A DNA stretch of 64,000 nucleotides, from contig CP137685.1 in NCBI GenBank assembly GCA_037976565.1, positions 27,772,827 to 27,836,826 of the forward strand. The letters are read 5' to 3'. The notes beneath the pieces were generated by a model. It was not told the DNA's origin, did no database searches, and was given only the letters and a program-made list of their open reading frames with translations. This DNA comes from Mesocentrotus franciscanus (Eukaryota; Echinodermata; Echinoidea; Camarodonta; Strongylocentrotidae). The position numbers and the translations under genes are program-made. Of the stretch, positions 48,901 to 59,948 are shown piece by piece; the first letter of the stretch is position 1, and each line of letters begins with the position of its first letter.

Positions 48901-48944
48901 AAAAAAGATACCTAATACCTTTAAGACTTGTGTCAGGAGCAGCT

Positions 48945-49304
48945 TTCATAGTACAGGCCTACGGAAAGGAGAAGATCGTAGGCCTACAGTCCACAAAAGT
49001 CTCACCATTCAGACCAAAGTTCAGACACTCTGTTACGTGTTACGACTGACAAAGATTTGTGCTTTCAACCTATACTTTATGACAAGTGCAGCCTGTGACT
49101 CGTTTACCGTTCCTGTGCCGTTCCAAGACAGTATTTCGCGGTTTCGTTGTTCAGAACCATGCAGTAATCTGGAAGACGAGCTAATAATGACGCTAGCACT
49201 TCGGTACTCCGCAAACGTTTCTGCATGTGGGCAGGGGCGGCAAGGGCACCTACGAAGGGAAATCTCAAAGCGAAAAAATACAATTTTTTAGACATTGGTA
49301 TATA
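48945..49304 (+). other. Intergenic sequence between paralogous blocks
   Basis: No gene. Block A2 homology with 59949 onward begins near 49219. Confidence 0.4.
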
Positions 49305-49312
49305 CTCCTACA

Positions 49313-50824
49313 CAGGCGCGGATCCAGGATTTCTTAGGGGGGCCCACATTTGAAATTATGCGAGCCAAATATTGGTACGGGGGTCGTAATGGTGACCAGC
49401 AGTGGCGTAATGAACTAACGTTTGGGGGGGGGGCAGACAAACAAAAAAAAATCCGCATTACCCCACTCTTACATGCAGGCCCCGCTGAACTTTTTTCAAA
49501 GTGGGTGGGAGAGGCCAAAGTATTTAGGATCAGGTAGAGCGTAGCGTAAATTGGCGTGGGGTCCATTGGCAAAGCCCCGGCGGAGGTCAAGGGGCGGAGC
49601 CTCCGGAAGCTCAGGGGGTATGGGCATTTAATTACGGTCATATAAGCATATTTTGATACCTTATTCATGACACTGGCAGGTCACTAATTGGCGTGGGGTC
49701 CAGGGGGCGGAGCCCCCAGAAGCTCAGGGGTTTTAGGCATTTTATAACGGTCAGATAAGCATTCAGGGGCCGGCTTAGGGCCCCTGGTGGGGTCGAGGGG
49801 GCGGAGCCCCCGGAAGCATAGGGGTTTTAGGCATTTAATTACGGTCAGATGAACATACTTTGATACCTCAATTGTGACACTGGCAGGACACCAATTAGCG
49901 TGAGGTCCAGGGGGCGAAGCCCCCAGAAGCTTTGGGGTTTTAGGTATTAAATTACCGTCAGATGAGCATATTGTGATACTTCATTATTTTGTGACACTGG
50001 CAGGTCACTATTGTTTCTTTCTTTAAAGTGGGGGGGGGGCTCAAGCCCCCCGAGCCCCGCCGTTCCGCGGGTCCTGATATGTAGGCCTCTAAATAAGCAT
50101 ATTTCTTGCCTGACTGTAAATTTAGGAATTTGTCATTTTTCAACAAACGCATAAAAATACGTTTGAATTTTAATTGGGGGCATTCCCCCATCAGTACGCA
50201 AGTGCATTGGGCCTCTCTCCCAGAACTGATTCCCCTAACTTTCTTCTTTCTCTTTTTGTTTTTTTTCCCTTTCTCTCCTTTTTCCCTTTCCATTCCCTTC
50301 CTCCTCTCTCTTTTAGGTTTGCTAGGGGGAGGGGAAGGCAAGGGCCTTTCGCCCCCCCCCTCCCCCACCCGAGCGGGATTACTTGCAACTGATCTCCCCT
50401 TCTTTTCACCCTTTTTCTTTTCTTCTTCCTCTTTTTTGTTCCCTTTTAGCTCTCCTCTGTCCCTTTCCCTTCCTTCTCTCTCTATTTTTTTCGCGGGGGC
50501 GGGAGGGGGAGGCAAAGCCTTTGGCCCTGCCCCATCCACAATTTTTTTTCTGGGGAATTGCAACTGATATCCCCCTTCTTTTCCTTTTCTTCTTTTTTTT
50601 TTCTTCCCTTTATCTCCTCTTTTCCTTATTTCTTTCCTTTTCCTTTCTTCTCTTTTATTTTTTTGATGGGGGGCAACAGCCTGGGAGGCAAGGCCCTTTC
50701 GGCCCCCTTTCTTTTCTTCTTCCTCTTCTTTCTTTCTCTTTCTCTCCTCTTTCCCTTTCCCTTCTTTCCTTCTCTCTCTCTCTCTTTTTTGCGGGGCAAG
50801 GCCTGCCCCCTGGATCCGCGCCTG
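49313..50824. mobile_element. hAT-like non-autonomous element, 1,512 bp, with internal array
   Basis: Ends CAGGCGCGGATCCAGG and CCTGGATCCGCGCCTG are perfect inverted repeats. Flanking 8-mers CTCCTACA (49305-49312) and TTCCTACA (50825-50832) match at 7 of 8, the 8-bp target duplication expected for hAT. The interior has a module array at 49540-50010, then CT-rich spacers. No transposase. The paralogous empty site is at about 60058-60105. Confidence 0.82.
49540..50010 (+). repeat. Tandem module array inside the hAT element
   Basis: About four modules each read ..GGGGGCGGAGCCCCC..AGAAGCTCAGGGGTTTTAGGCA.. then ttaattacggtcag or ttataacggtcag. It is the same array as 62395-63690 with fewer units. 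Confidence 0.85.
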
Positions 50825-51850
50825 TTCCTACATTGAGATTACATTATCAGGGATGATTTCAATATTTGTTTCTCTTTATACACCATACAAGATATTGCTT
50901 AAGCATCATACCTTGCAGTTGGGTGTGTTGTTCTAAAAATTCATTTTCGAGCGAGCGAGGAAATTTGTTAAAGATTTGTGAGGTCGCAGTGCGAAAAATG
51001 ACTTCTTATGAAGAGAAAAAACCCAATCCTGATGGGGTTCTAAACACATTCTCATACCGGAAGACTGAAAAGACCTTTGATAAGTAACATAATTATATCA
51101 TCTAAAATGCGAGCAAGCGTAGCGAACGAGCTTTGGGGGAAATTGCTCATAGTCGCTTGGAATTGGGCGCGCGTTTAATGATGAGAGGAAAAGTGGATAT
51201 GTATTAAAAGGGATAAGACGCGTATTAGAAAAGAAAAGGAGCACGTGTCAAAGTACAAAGAGTAATTATCAGAGGTGAAAATGAGGCCCTTCTTACACCT
51301 ACAAAAAGAGGCACTCACCAGGGACGAAAAAGGGCATTCATAAGAGATGAAAAGGGGCATTTATGAAAAGGGGATAGGTCCCTTATTATCAGAACTGAAC
51401 AGGAGCACTTATCGCTCCTGAAAAGGGGCACTGACCAGATATGTAAAGGGGCACTTAGGAGAATGAAAAAGGGGCACTTATATTAAAGAAAAATGTGCAT
51501 TAGTTGAAAGAAATGGGGCACCGATCAGATTATAATAAAGGGCATTTATTGGAGGTGAAAGGATGCTTTTATGAGAAGGGGGAAGTGGCTCTCATTAAAA
51601 AGAAAAAGAGGCACATGTTAATAATTATAAACGTGGCACTTATCAGAGATGAAAAGGGGGTGATTATGAGAAGGGGAAGGGGCACTTATAAGAAGGAAAA
51701 AGAGCATTTATTAGAAAGGAAAAGAGGCCCGCGTCAAAATAAAAGGGGCAGTTATTAGAGGTGAAAAGGGACACTCATCCGAGATGAAAAGAGCATTTAT
51801 CAGGAGGGGAAGGGGCACTTGTAAAAGTTAAACGAGTATCTCTCAGGTTT
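50825..51850 (+). repeat. Paralogous block A2 with irregular GGGGCACTTAT repeats
   Basis: 50833-51160 matches 60085-60355. From 51180 the sequence is an irregular run of units reading aaaaggggcacttat-like text plus agagatga, at 30-45-base intervals. The short ORFs across it are not genes. Confidence 0.75.
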
Positions 51851-51935
51851 GAATATTATTATTATTATTACTATTATTATCATTATTATTATTATTGTCT
51901 TTTATGATTATTATTATTATTATCATTATTCATTG
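51850..51935 (+). repeat. ATT microsatellite
   Basis: (TAT)n with interruptions. Confidence 0.85.
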
Positions 51936-51949
51936 ATACCTGAGTGATT

Positions 51950-52490
51950 TTAATGGGGTATACAACTCATTTTTTGTTATTCAAACATCTAAATATCTTT
52001 CATAGATTTTAAAATATTTTCAAAAATAATTTTCTCAGACCTGCTAAGCCCCACCCTAAAAAAATGCTCCAGATTTAATTCATCTTGTGACATCATCTGT
52101 CAATCATTAGTGAGCTAACAAGAGACAGTGGTATGTAACTTCCCCCAGCTCAGCACATGCTCACAAAAGAATTGCATTCTTTCATACAATACCTCCACAT
52201 TACCTTTCTTTTCCTGGTGATGCTACAGCGCGTCTGACATAGCAACTCCTATGTTGGTATTGTATGGTCTATTGCAAACAGGTGGTCAGATCTGGTGAAG
52301 CTACATACCACTGTCTCTTGTAAGCTCACCAATGATTGACAGATGATGTCACAAGATGAATCAGATCTGGAGCTTTTTTTAGGGTGGGGCTTAGCAGGTC
52401 TGAGAAAATTATTTTTAAAATTATTTAAAAATCTATGAAATATATTTAAATGTTTGAATAACAAAATATGAGTTGTATGCAGCTCTGCAC
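51950..52490. mobile_element. Fold-back MITE with arms of about 180 bp
   Basis: 51958-52140 and 52300-52483 are inverted repeats sharing tacaactcat, attcaaacat, ctgctaagccccacc, tgacatcatctgtcaatcat and gacagtggtatgta. The loop is about 160 bases. No coding capacity. Confidence 0.8.
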
Positions 52491-52530
52491 ATCAACAGGA
52501 ATCAACTTATGTCTGGATGTCCCCCGACCT

Positions 52531-53067
52531 TTAAAGATACTATGTCCCTTTTGCAGCCAACATCAAATTCTGTAGAACTTTGCAGGAATTATGAATATGT
52601 CATGTATGTCCTATCTGTGAAATTTAAACGTTAGCAGTGTCCTAATATTCAAATTATGCAAGGAAACCCGTTTACTTGCTAGACTTCACTGTCAGACACT
52701 ATTGAGTGACTGACTGGCTTTTTCATCTTTGGTAATAACATACATAAAATGAGCTGTAAAGGGTACATGAGCATTTGTCTACATCAATAACCCACTTCTT
52801 GTAATGGCCAAAATTAAACTGATTGAATCTTTGCGCAGCATAAAACGTACGACCATTCGGTACAATGGTCTGAAAAATCAGACTATTACTTACTGGCTCT
52901 ATAGCTCCTAAGTCGATTCGACAACTAATAGTCGTTATTTTCCCACTTAAAGACATTTTCAAGCCCCCTTTTTTTAGGGAAGTTCTAAATTAGTATTGTC
53001 TTTCAAATGCCGTTGGAATTTAACCTTTACATTTTTTTGGCCTGCAAATGGGATATAGTACATTTAA
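52531..53067. mobile_element. TTAA-flanked MITE, family 2 (second copy)
   Basis: The body is 52535-53063 with TTAA on both sides. Same orientation as 41416-41937, with few differences, one being a 6-7 base insertion near 52822. Confidence 0.83.
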
Positions 53068-53084
53068 GGTCTTTTTTCACGATG

Positions 53085-53220
53085 CTATTACATGATGATG
53101 AAGATGATAGTGATCATTGCAATAATAATAATGATGATGATGATAATGATGATGATAATAATAGAAGTAATAGCAATAATACTTATAACAATATAGAAGA
53201 GAGATTAAATGAATAAATCA
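53085..53220 (+). repeat. GAT/AAT trinucleotide tract
   Basis: (GAT)n and (AAT)n mixture; the Asp/Asn-rich ORF across it is an artefact. Confidence 0.8.
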
Positions 53221-53227
53221 ATGTGAC

Positions 53228-53314
53228 GTGTATACAGACTAGTAATGCATGTGGGTTTTCCCACTGATGTTAATAATTGGGGAAAACCCATATGCATTAC
53301 TAGTCTGTAAACAC
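53228..53314. repeat. Near-perfect 34-bp inverted repeat hairpin
   Basis: Arms of 34 bases with two mismatches (gtgtatacagactagtaatg onward and its partner) surround a loop of 16-18 bases. Confidence 0.88.
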
Positions 53315-53394
53315 AGCATACACTTTGACATTTCAGTAAAAAAACATGATGTCCCAGTGAGCGAAGTCTAATCCACCTTGATGGTCATGGGAGA

Positions 53395-53600
53395 TGTGAG
53401 TTGGTCTAGCGATACGTGCACTTGGTCAGCTCTCTGTCTTCGCCTACAAACTGGCTCAGACGGACTCCGGTTGGAAAGAGAGTCACCTCTTTCGGATGGT
53501 GACGTTAAAGGTAGGTCCCCAGACGTAAATAATAATATCTGATTGATGCACGTAATTATGTAAAAACCAAATTACACACTCACACACACGCACATCATCA
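53395..53600 (+). mobile_element. SINE, diverged copy
   Basis: It shares tacaaactg, then ctttcggatggtgacgttaa, ggtccccagacgtaaataat and atctgattgatgcacg with 61443-61625. The head is too eroded to assign on its own. Confidence 0.65.
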
Positions 53601-54025
53601 AGAACAGCCTACTAGGTAAGTGCCCTTGCTGGGAGTAGTCTACAACTCAAATAGTTCAGACTCTATATGGTTACGACTTACAAAGGTCTGTAGTTGCAAA
53701 CTAGTGAAGGACTTGGGGAAAACCCGCTGTCATTAACAGAGCATTGCTCTATAGTAATACTGATATGGACAATATTGCGCAATACGGGAAGAAATTCCCC
53801 ATTTAAATTGCTTATATATTTCTTTTTTTTTATAAAGAATTCAGATCTACATTATATTCTGCTACGACAAGGAAGCTATTTACTCGTTGGTCTATCTTTT
53901 ACATTGCATTCCTCATTTCGATAAAATACGACCGTCCTTCAAGCTGAATAGTGTGGTTATTCGTTTATCTGTAGATTGAGGAAAACAGTGATCGAATAAA
54001 TTTATCTCGAAACAGAAAAATCACC
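53601..54025 (+). other. 5' flank of the cold-shock-domain gene
   Basis: A TATA-like tatatat lies near 53812-53820. A possible 3' splice site ttatctgtag ends near 53974, which would allow a spliced 5' UTR. Neither is proven. Confidence 0.3.
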
Positions 54026-54520
54026 ATGTCACAAGACAGAAAGAAGAGTAATCGTGATTCTAAAGGATACATAAAAGAGGATGTCACTGGAAGAGTAGAG
54101 CAGCTTATTGACACAGGCGGTTATGGGTTCATATTGGAGGATAAAACACATAGGAATGTATTTTTCAACATGTCTGCCGTTTCAAAAAAATTTCGGCAAA
54201 GGAGTGACCGAATGGTTGGAGATGAGGTGATATATGATTTGTATCAAACACCAAAGGGATACATGGCAAAACGTGTTCGTTATTATAATGAGGAAATGGA
54301 AAGTTCTGATTTGGATGATACTGAGAATCTTAACCTAAGAAAAGATTATGGAATTGGTTGTACCAGACATAAAGATGTAAACGGAGGAGGAGTGGATAAG
54401 CGAAGGCGACAACGACAGCGAGAAGAAAGAAGTGGATTCGGACCCCATCGAGGACGACGAAGTGGAAACCGCCGAGGAGGAAGTAATAAGCGTGGACATC
54501 AGGGGTGTGAAGATGGCTAA
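54026..54520 (+). CDS. Small intronless cold-shock-domain protein with Arg/Gly-rich tail, 164 aa
   Basis: Cold-shock domains are five-stranded OB folds that bind single-stranded RNA or DNA. The ORF starts at ATG in good context (ATCACCATGT). Residues about 19-86 form one CSD-like unit: an RNP1-like GGYGFI, an RNP2-like VFFNMSAV and a closing GDEVIYDL strand. The usual KWF before RNP1 is absent (VEQLID here), so it is a divergent member. Residues 87-125 are acidic then mixed. Residues 125-160 are strongly basic with RRRQRQR and RGRRSGNRRGG, a typical RNA-binding tail. No introns, so it may be a retrogene or a naturally single-exon gene. Neighbours are repeats only. It could be a Y-box/LIN28-like offshoot, but I cannot assign an orthologue. 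Confidence 0.7.
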   Translation: MSQDRKKSNRDSKGYIKEDVTGRVEQLIDTGGYGFILEDKTHRNVFFNMSAVSKKFRQRSDRMVGDEVIYDLYQTPKGYMAKRVRYYNEEMESSDLDDTENLNLRKDYGIGCTRHKDVNGGGVDKRRRQRQREERSGFGPHRGRRSGNRRGGSNKRGHQGCEDG

Positions 54521-54869
54521 AGATGTGTTTGACTAGTGGCTTCGCACGGAATCATGCTCCCCCTGCGTTCGTCGGAAAGTTATCCAGCGTTGACTGCACT
54601 CAAAATTAAAAGGTCCAAGATAAAAATGTAATAGAGGAGATTCCCAAATATGCTTCTATGACAGGAACACATGACAGAGAAATTCACTGACGTCGAATAA
54701 GATGCTTTAATTTCCTATGTATACCGGTAGTCTGGTTTAAATATCGGGTTGATGATTACGTTGTATAACTAGGGATATTGCTGGAAACTAGGCGCAATAT
54801 GGGAGCGAGCTGACATTTGCCCTAGTGCTATCTTTATTTTATTATACGTCATCAACCATGGTAATTCCC
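54521..54869 (+). other. 3' flank of the cold-shock-domain gene
   Basis: No recognised feature. Confidence 0.35.
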
Positions 54870-55340
54870 AATAGATATATCGTGAGGAACGATCTTCCTT
54901 GGATAGATCACATCACTCGTATCACATCCAGAGCCGCAAGAAAGCTCTGTATCTTGAGGATGCTCAAACGTTTTGCTATGCCTACAGAGGACCTCCTCAC
55001 CGTATTCACCTCATACATCAGGCCGATCCTTGAGTGGTTGTGCAGTGTGGCACTTCTCCCTAACCTTGCACCAAGAGAACCAGTTAGAACGTATTCAGAA
55101 GCGGGCCCTTGGGACCATACTATCCGGGAGGTTTGAGTCTTATCAACGTGCTCTCAGTGCTTGCAACCTGGTATCGATCAGAGAAAGGAGAGAAGATCTT
55201 TGTCGGGACTTTGCCACTAAGCTTTTCAAGAACTTTCGCCATTGGCTACCGGAAAGCCAGTCATCAAACAGACAACTATAACACTTACTGTACTGGGCTA
55301 TTTGAGCATCTCCGTGACTGGGGGAACAAGATGTTATAAT
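54870..55340 (+). pseudogene. LINE reverse transcriptase C-terminal fragment, frameshifted
   Basis: Two overlapping frames give consecutive parts of a non-LTR reverse transcriptase C-terminal region: NDLPWIDHITRI, then TSYIRPILEW, and after a frameshift near 55030 QLERIQKRALGTIL and FRHWLP. Family-typical spacing. No RT catalytic core is present, so only a 5'-truncated end inserted here. Confidence 0.75.
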
Positions 55341-57100
55341 GAGTTGTTTTTTTTAATATGCAAATTGTTGTCGTTATAGCCTAATTAATTATGCAAATTG
55401 CAAATTTTATGCATTTTACAGAAAACTCTACATATTTATTTTGTCTCTAGACTTGTGTATAATATTGAAAATGTATTGAATAAATGTTTCCTTCATTTAA
55501 AATTCATGCAGTTTATGCATAGGTTATTTGCATAAATAATGAATACGCAAATTACGTGATTTTAAATAGGCCTATGTTTAGCACTGAGAAAAGCCAAAAA
55601 CAATCATTTCACCCACTTTCTCAATGTAGAATAATATTTCTCCACTACCATCTGCATTTCACTGCTCATATCCGAAAAAAGTTCGAAATTCATCATTTTA
55701 TTTTCTTGTGTGTTTTATTGTTTTTTATTTTTTATTATATCTATTGTTTTATTTCTAATGTATTATTTTGTTCTGGAATACATCAACTTACTTTGAGAAA
55801 CATATCAAAGCAATTTGATATCAATTCATATCTCCCACATATGAAGAAATACATCTAAACCTGTATTCACATTTCTGCTTGTACATGCAATTATAGCACT
55901 TTTTGATGACATGCGCATACTATCAAAATGTGCGTAAGACTTGAGGAAAAAAGTCATGAAACCACAATTTAAAATTCCAAGCGGTTGCGGCGCAATCTCT
56001 GAAAATGTGGAGGGAGCCTCCCCCGTACAGTAAGGATTAAGACATAGTAACAGGTTACGAGAACTGAAGTGCAGGACACAACGTTACAAAAATAGCGCAA
56101 TGTCACAAATTATCAAACTGTTGAACTCTAATGCTGAAAATCTGAACATTTATTTTTGAACATTTTAGATAATACCTTTGATGAAAGGTGAGGGGAACTC
56201 CAGTGTAGATGATGATTATGATTTTTAAAAAGTTAAATAAATATTTTAACTTTTTAAAGTTTGTAATTATAGAATTGAAAGTATGAATATTACCATTTGG
56301 ACCTTAAACTTGATGTTTACCATTTTGTCTGTGTTCAAATCGGCTGTGTTAGTCATTTTGAAAACACGTTATTATGATTTTATTATGTTTGTTTTACCTG
56401 GAGTGAATGTCTCTCACTCTCAGCGAACGGTTCTCTCTTTAATCTGTCAAGTATTGCCTTTCAGTTTATATATTTCATCAGCATATTGCTAATTATTTGA
56501 ATATCCCACAATACTCTTTTCATTAATTATATACTTCAAATAGTTGAAAAACTTTGATAGAGAATAAGTTCAGCAATTTGATTTAATTAATTGTATTATG
56601 TGGAATTATTGTTAATAACTGTTACACAATGAAGTTCCACAGTTCAGTAAACGTTCTTTGTTTCATCTGACAATTATTGTCTTTCGATCATAATTATATT
56701 TGATCCGCATATCGCTAATTGCTTAAATATCCAACAATGCACTTGTCTTTTATTTTTATATTTTAAATAATTGGAAACATTATTAGAGTTTTAGAACAGA
56801 CACAAGTTTGAATTAAAGATGATTGCTGCCTATAAATGTGGAAATGTATTTTTTCTTCTAAATATTCCTTTTTTATAATTCAATTCCTTTGAACGCATTT
56901 CCACTAACTTGGATGAAATAACTTTTTTCAAAGACATTTTTAATTTGTATTATGTAATACCAGCTCTGTGTTCGTGTTTCTCTCTCTCTCTCTCTCTCTC
57001 TCTTACTCTCTCTCTCTCTCTCTCTCTCCACTCTCTCCCCCTCAACGTTCCTTCCTTTATCTCTTTATGATCATGCTCCCCATTGTTTCTTTACTTCTTA
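55341..57100 (+). other. AT-rich intergenic sequence
   Basis: No gene. A CT tract lies at 56980-57030; the ORFs are short and without family signatures. Confidence 0.45.
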
Positions 57101-57315
57101 CTTCCCTTTCTGCGTTTTTCTTTAATTCGTTTTCATATCCACATGTTCCTGATGTTTTTTTTATGCTGTAAAATATTTTTGTATGACCTATAATTATTGT
57201 TAAGTAACGAATTGTAAATATTATGTTTTTGATCAAATATTTGTAAATCATGCATGTAATTCAGCATGTGGCTGCGATATGTTGATGAATAAATACCTTA
57301 CCTTACCTTACCTTA
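57100..57315 (+). mobile_element. LINE 3' end with CCTTA tail
   Basis: gtaattcagcatgtggctgc followed by tgatgaataaatacc and (CCTTA)n is the usual 3' terminus of CR1/L2-like LINEs. Confidence 0.6.
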
Positions 57316-58430
57316 TCATTCTAATAGAAAAATCCGAAGTACATTTAAAACAGATCTAACAAGGCCTTTCCACATCAGCATTTACTAACGGTTTGCATGC
57401 ATTTTTATTTGAAAATATATAACATTCACTCTTTGGTAAGTGATATTCCACATGCTCCATAAGTGTATTTAGAGGGAAAGAGACAATTATGCATATTTTT
57501 GTTTAGTGCCCATATTCATATATAATAGGGTCAAAGCTTGAGCAATTACTTTTCAGTAAGGATAATATAAAGGCCAAGCTCACAAACCAAAATAAATTGT
57601 TCGGCTTGAAAGGAGGTCATAACAAAGCTTTTAATAATATTGTTTCTTAATTATTGTAAGAAAAGAAATCAATTCAGCCAAATGCAAAAAAAAAGATACT
57701 ACTGACTGTTTGAAAAAAGTTACGTCAGCTGTTAAAACTCATTATGATATGGAAAGATCTTTAGCAAAAACAAACCTTAAAGAAAATAATTTCGTGAAAA
57801 ATGGTTTCATTTTACCAACTGATTCTGAGTGTCTATGTTCGGTTGCTTGTTTGTTTTTATATTACAGAATTAGTGTACACATTATATTTTTGTTAAGTTT
57901 AATATATCATATGTCGCTTTGCGGCAGAGATCATTATTTCGGAATATTTTATTTTGTTTGAATGTTTATATGACAAATCATGGAATAGTGCATGTTTCGA
58001 TCATTTGTGAAAATGATTATGTTGTTAATTAATAAAGAAATCCTGTGGAAGGGTAAATAGAAGTAAAAAAAGAATGTATGTTGCATGGACGGGGATTTCT
58101 GTTTGAGGCGTATATACTCTTTTTTTTCTTGTGAAATTTCATAATTGTACGCAAAGAAATTAAAGTTACATTGAAGACAGTGTTCGAATGTTCAAAAGTA
58201 AGTTATACTTGCCTATTCCCGAGGAAGTAACAAGTACATAGGGTTAGAGTAAACTTATGTATTGAATTGTACTGGAGAATGACATGAATCGAAAGGGTGT
58301 TGTCTAGGTTGTCATTAATTGTGTAACGTATCGAGTTTGGTATAGGAAAGAATAGAATGATTATTTTCCAAATTAAACAACAACCACCACAACAAAGAAA
58401 ATTAATTAAATTTCTTAAATTTCTTATCCA
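57316..58430 (+). other. AT-rich intergenic sequence
   Basis: No gene recognised. Confidence 0.4.
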
Positions 58431-58439
58431 CTAATCCAT

Positions 58440-58519
58440 GCTTGGAGTGTGCAATTGGGGGTACATTGGAGGCCATGACCCCAAATGCATAGCGGAAGAG
58501 AGAGAGAGAGCTAAAGAAA

Positions 58520-58550
<31 letters not shown>

Positions 58551-58985
58551 TGAGACAGATATAGAGAGGGGAGAAAGAGAGAGAGAGATGGAGAGAGGAG
58601 AAAGAGAAAAAGACAGAGACAGAGACAGACAGTGACTGACAGATAAAGAGGGAGAGAAATCCAAAGGGATAAGACTAGTGTTCTTAACAATTCGTCTTTT
58701 ATTAACCAAGTTAAACCGGTACCCCCTGTCTCTGTGGCCCCTCTGTGGTTTGACTCGCGCTATGCCACTGGGAAAAAATATAAGAAAAAACGAGACCAAC
58801 TTGCTGCGAGTGTACGTAAAGTAAAGTCTCATTTTTTGTTTAAAAGGGGGAAGGGGAGCTGCAATATTCTTCATTATAGCTGTAGGCCTGTATGTGATCT
58901 ATGACAAGGCCAGTCTGCAGGAACAGACTCGTATTTTGACACACTGACAATTCCATAAAGCCTTAAGCTTGTGTCAGGAGCAGTG
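58440..58985 (+). repeat. Paralogous block B1 (unfilled TTAA site)
   Basis: Matches 46430-46934 joined to 48921-48945. It includes a GA-rich tract (58494-58640). At 58963-58966 a single TTAA sits where A1 carries a 1,986-bp insertion. Confidence 0.82.
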
Positions 58986-59948
58986 GCGTACCTGGCATAC
59001 CTCGTCAGGGGTGGGGGGCAAGCGATTTGGACAAGCAAGGGGGGGTGTTGGGGTGTGGAAGGGGGTGAAGGGGGACTGGGGGTTGTCCTAAGAACACAGT
59101 AGGGAACTTGTCGATATTAATATTTGCGATCAGGCGACTTCATATCTTTGGTCTATTTTGATTTAAAAGAAAAAATTATAATTAAAAAAAAAAGTTAAAT
59201 GTATTGAATATTGACAAAATCAGTGGTTAACTTATAACTGGTAATGACAATGTTTCTATTAACATACTTCTATTATTCCTCTTTGAAGAAGCTATTGACA
59301 TATTATGTTCCCAATTCTGCATATTTGGAGATGTAAAAAAGTGTATTTGACATTGAATTGAATTGTATTGATTTGCATTTGTTTCATTTCCACATGCACA
59401 ATTAAAAGTAATGAATATTCAGAATATGCATCTATTCACTCAATAAAAATAAATGTAGTAAAGTGAGAAAAAAATGTAACAGTAAAATGATATATCACTA
59501 GATATAGGAAAAATCACGCACTGGGAGGGAACATACAAAGGCGGATCCAGCCGGCGGCGAGGGGGGATTCATAAGACATATTTAGCGGCGTTCCGCGCTT
59601 GCACGGACTGGGGGATGTGGCCCCCTGAGAAGCTGAAGAAAACTCGAATTTTCAAACTCAATTCATGCGATTTGGTGTATAGTTTCCAAGTATGTCAGGT
59701 ATCACTTGATTGTCAAAACCAGTCAGTACAAGACTAGGACAGCAGTTGGGATGGGTAGACAGCAATCACTTGCGTCGGGCTTCAGCTTCAAACACCTTAC
59801 ATCAGGCCCGGGGAACGTTTTTCAAAGAGGGGCGGGGGGCTAAAGTATTTACGATCAGGTAGAGCGTAGCGAGCGAAACGAGCGGAGTGTAAATTGGCGT
59901 GGGGTCTAGGGGGCGGAGCCCCCGGAAATTCAGAGGTTTTAGCAGGCC
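58986..59948 (+). mobile_element. Mosaic of hAT-type fragments
   Basis: CAGTGGCGTA at 58981 and GGCGGATCCAG at about 59535 are hAT-like termini. 59810-59945 matches the 49480-49570 and 62340-62460 interior of the larger hAT element. Right-hand ends are missing or unrecognised. Confidence 0.45.
59355..59410 (-). mobile_element. LINE 3' tail fragment, minus orientation
   Basis: (ATTGA)n, then ttgtttcatttcc resembles the 3' end of the LINE at 25665-25710 on the same strand. Confidence 0.45.

Noticed and set aside
50106..50856. ORFs of 150-200 codons on both strands, Pro/Phe-rich or Lys/Gly-rich
   Set aside because: They lie in the pyrimidine-rich interior of the hAT element and are low-complexity artefacts.
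51504..51758. Lys/Gly-rich 84-codon ORF
   Set aside because: It is a translation of the irregular GGGGCACTTAT repeat field.
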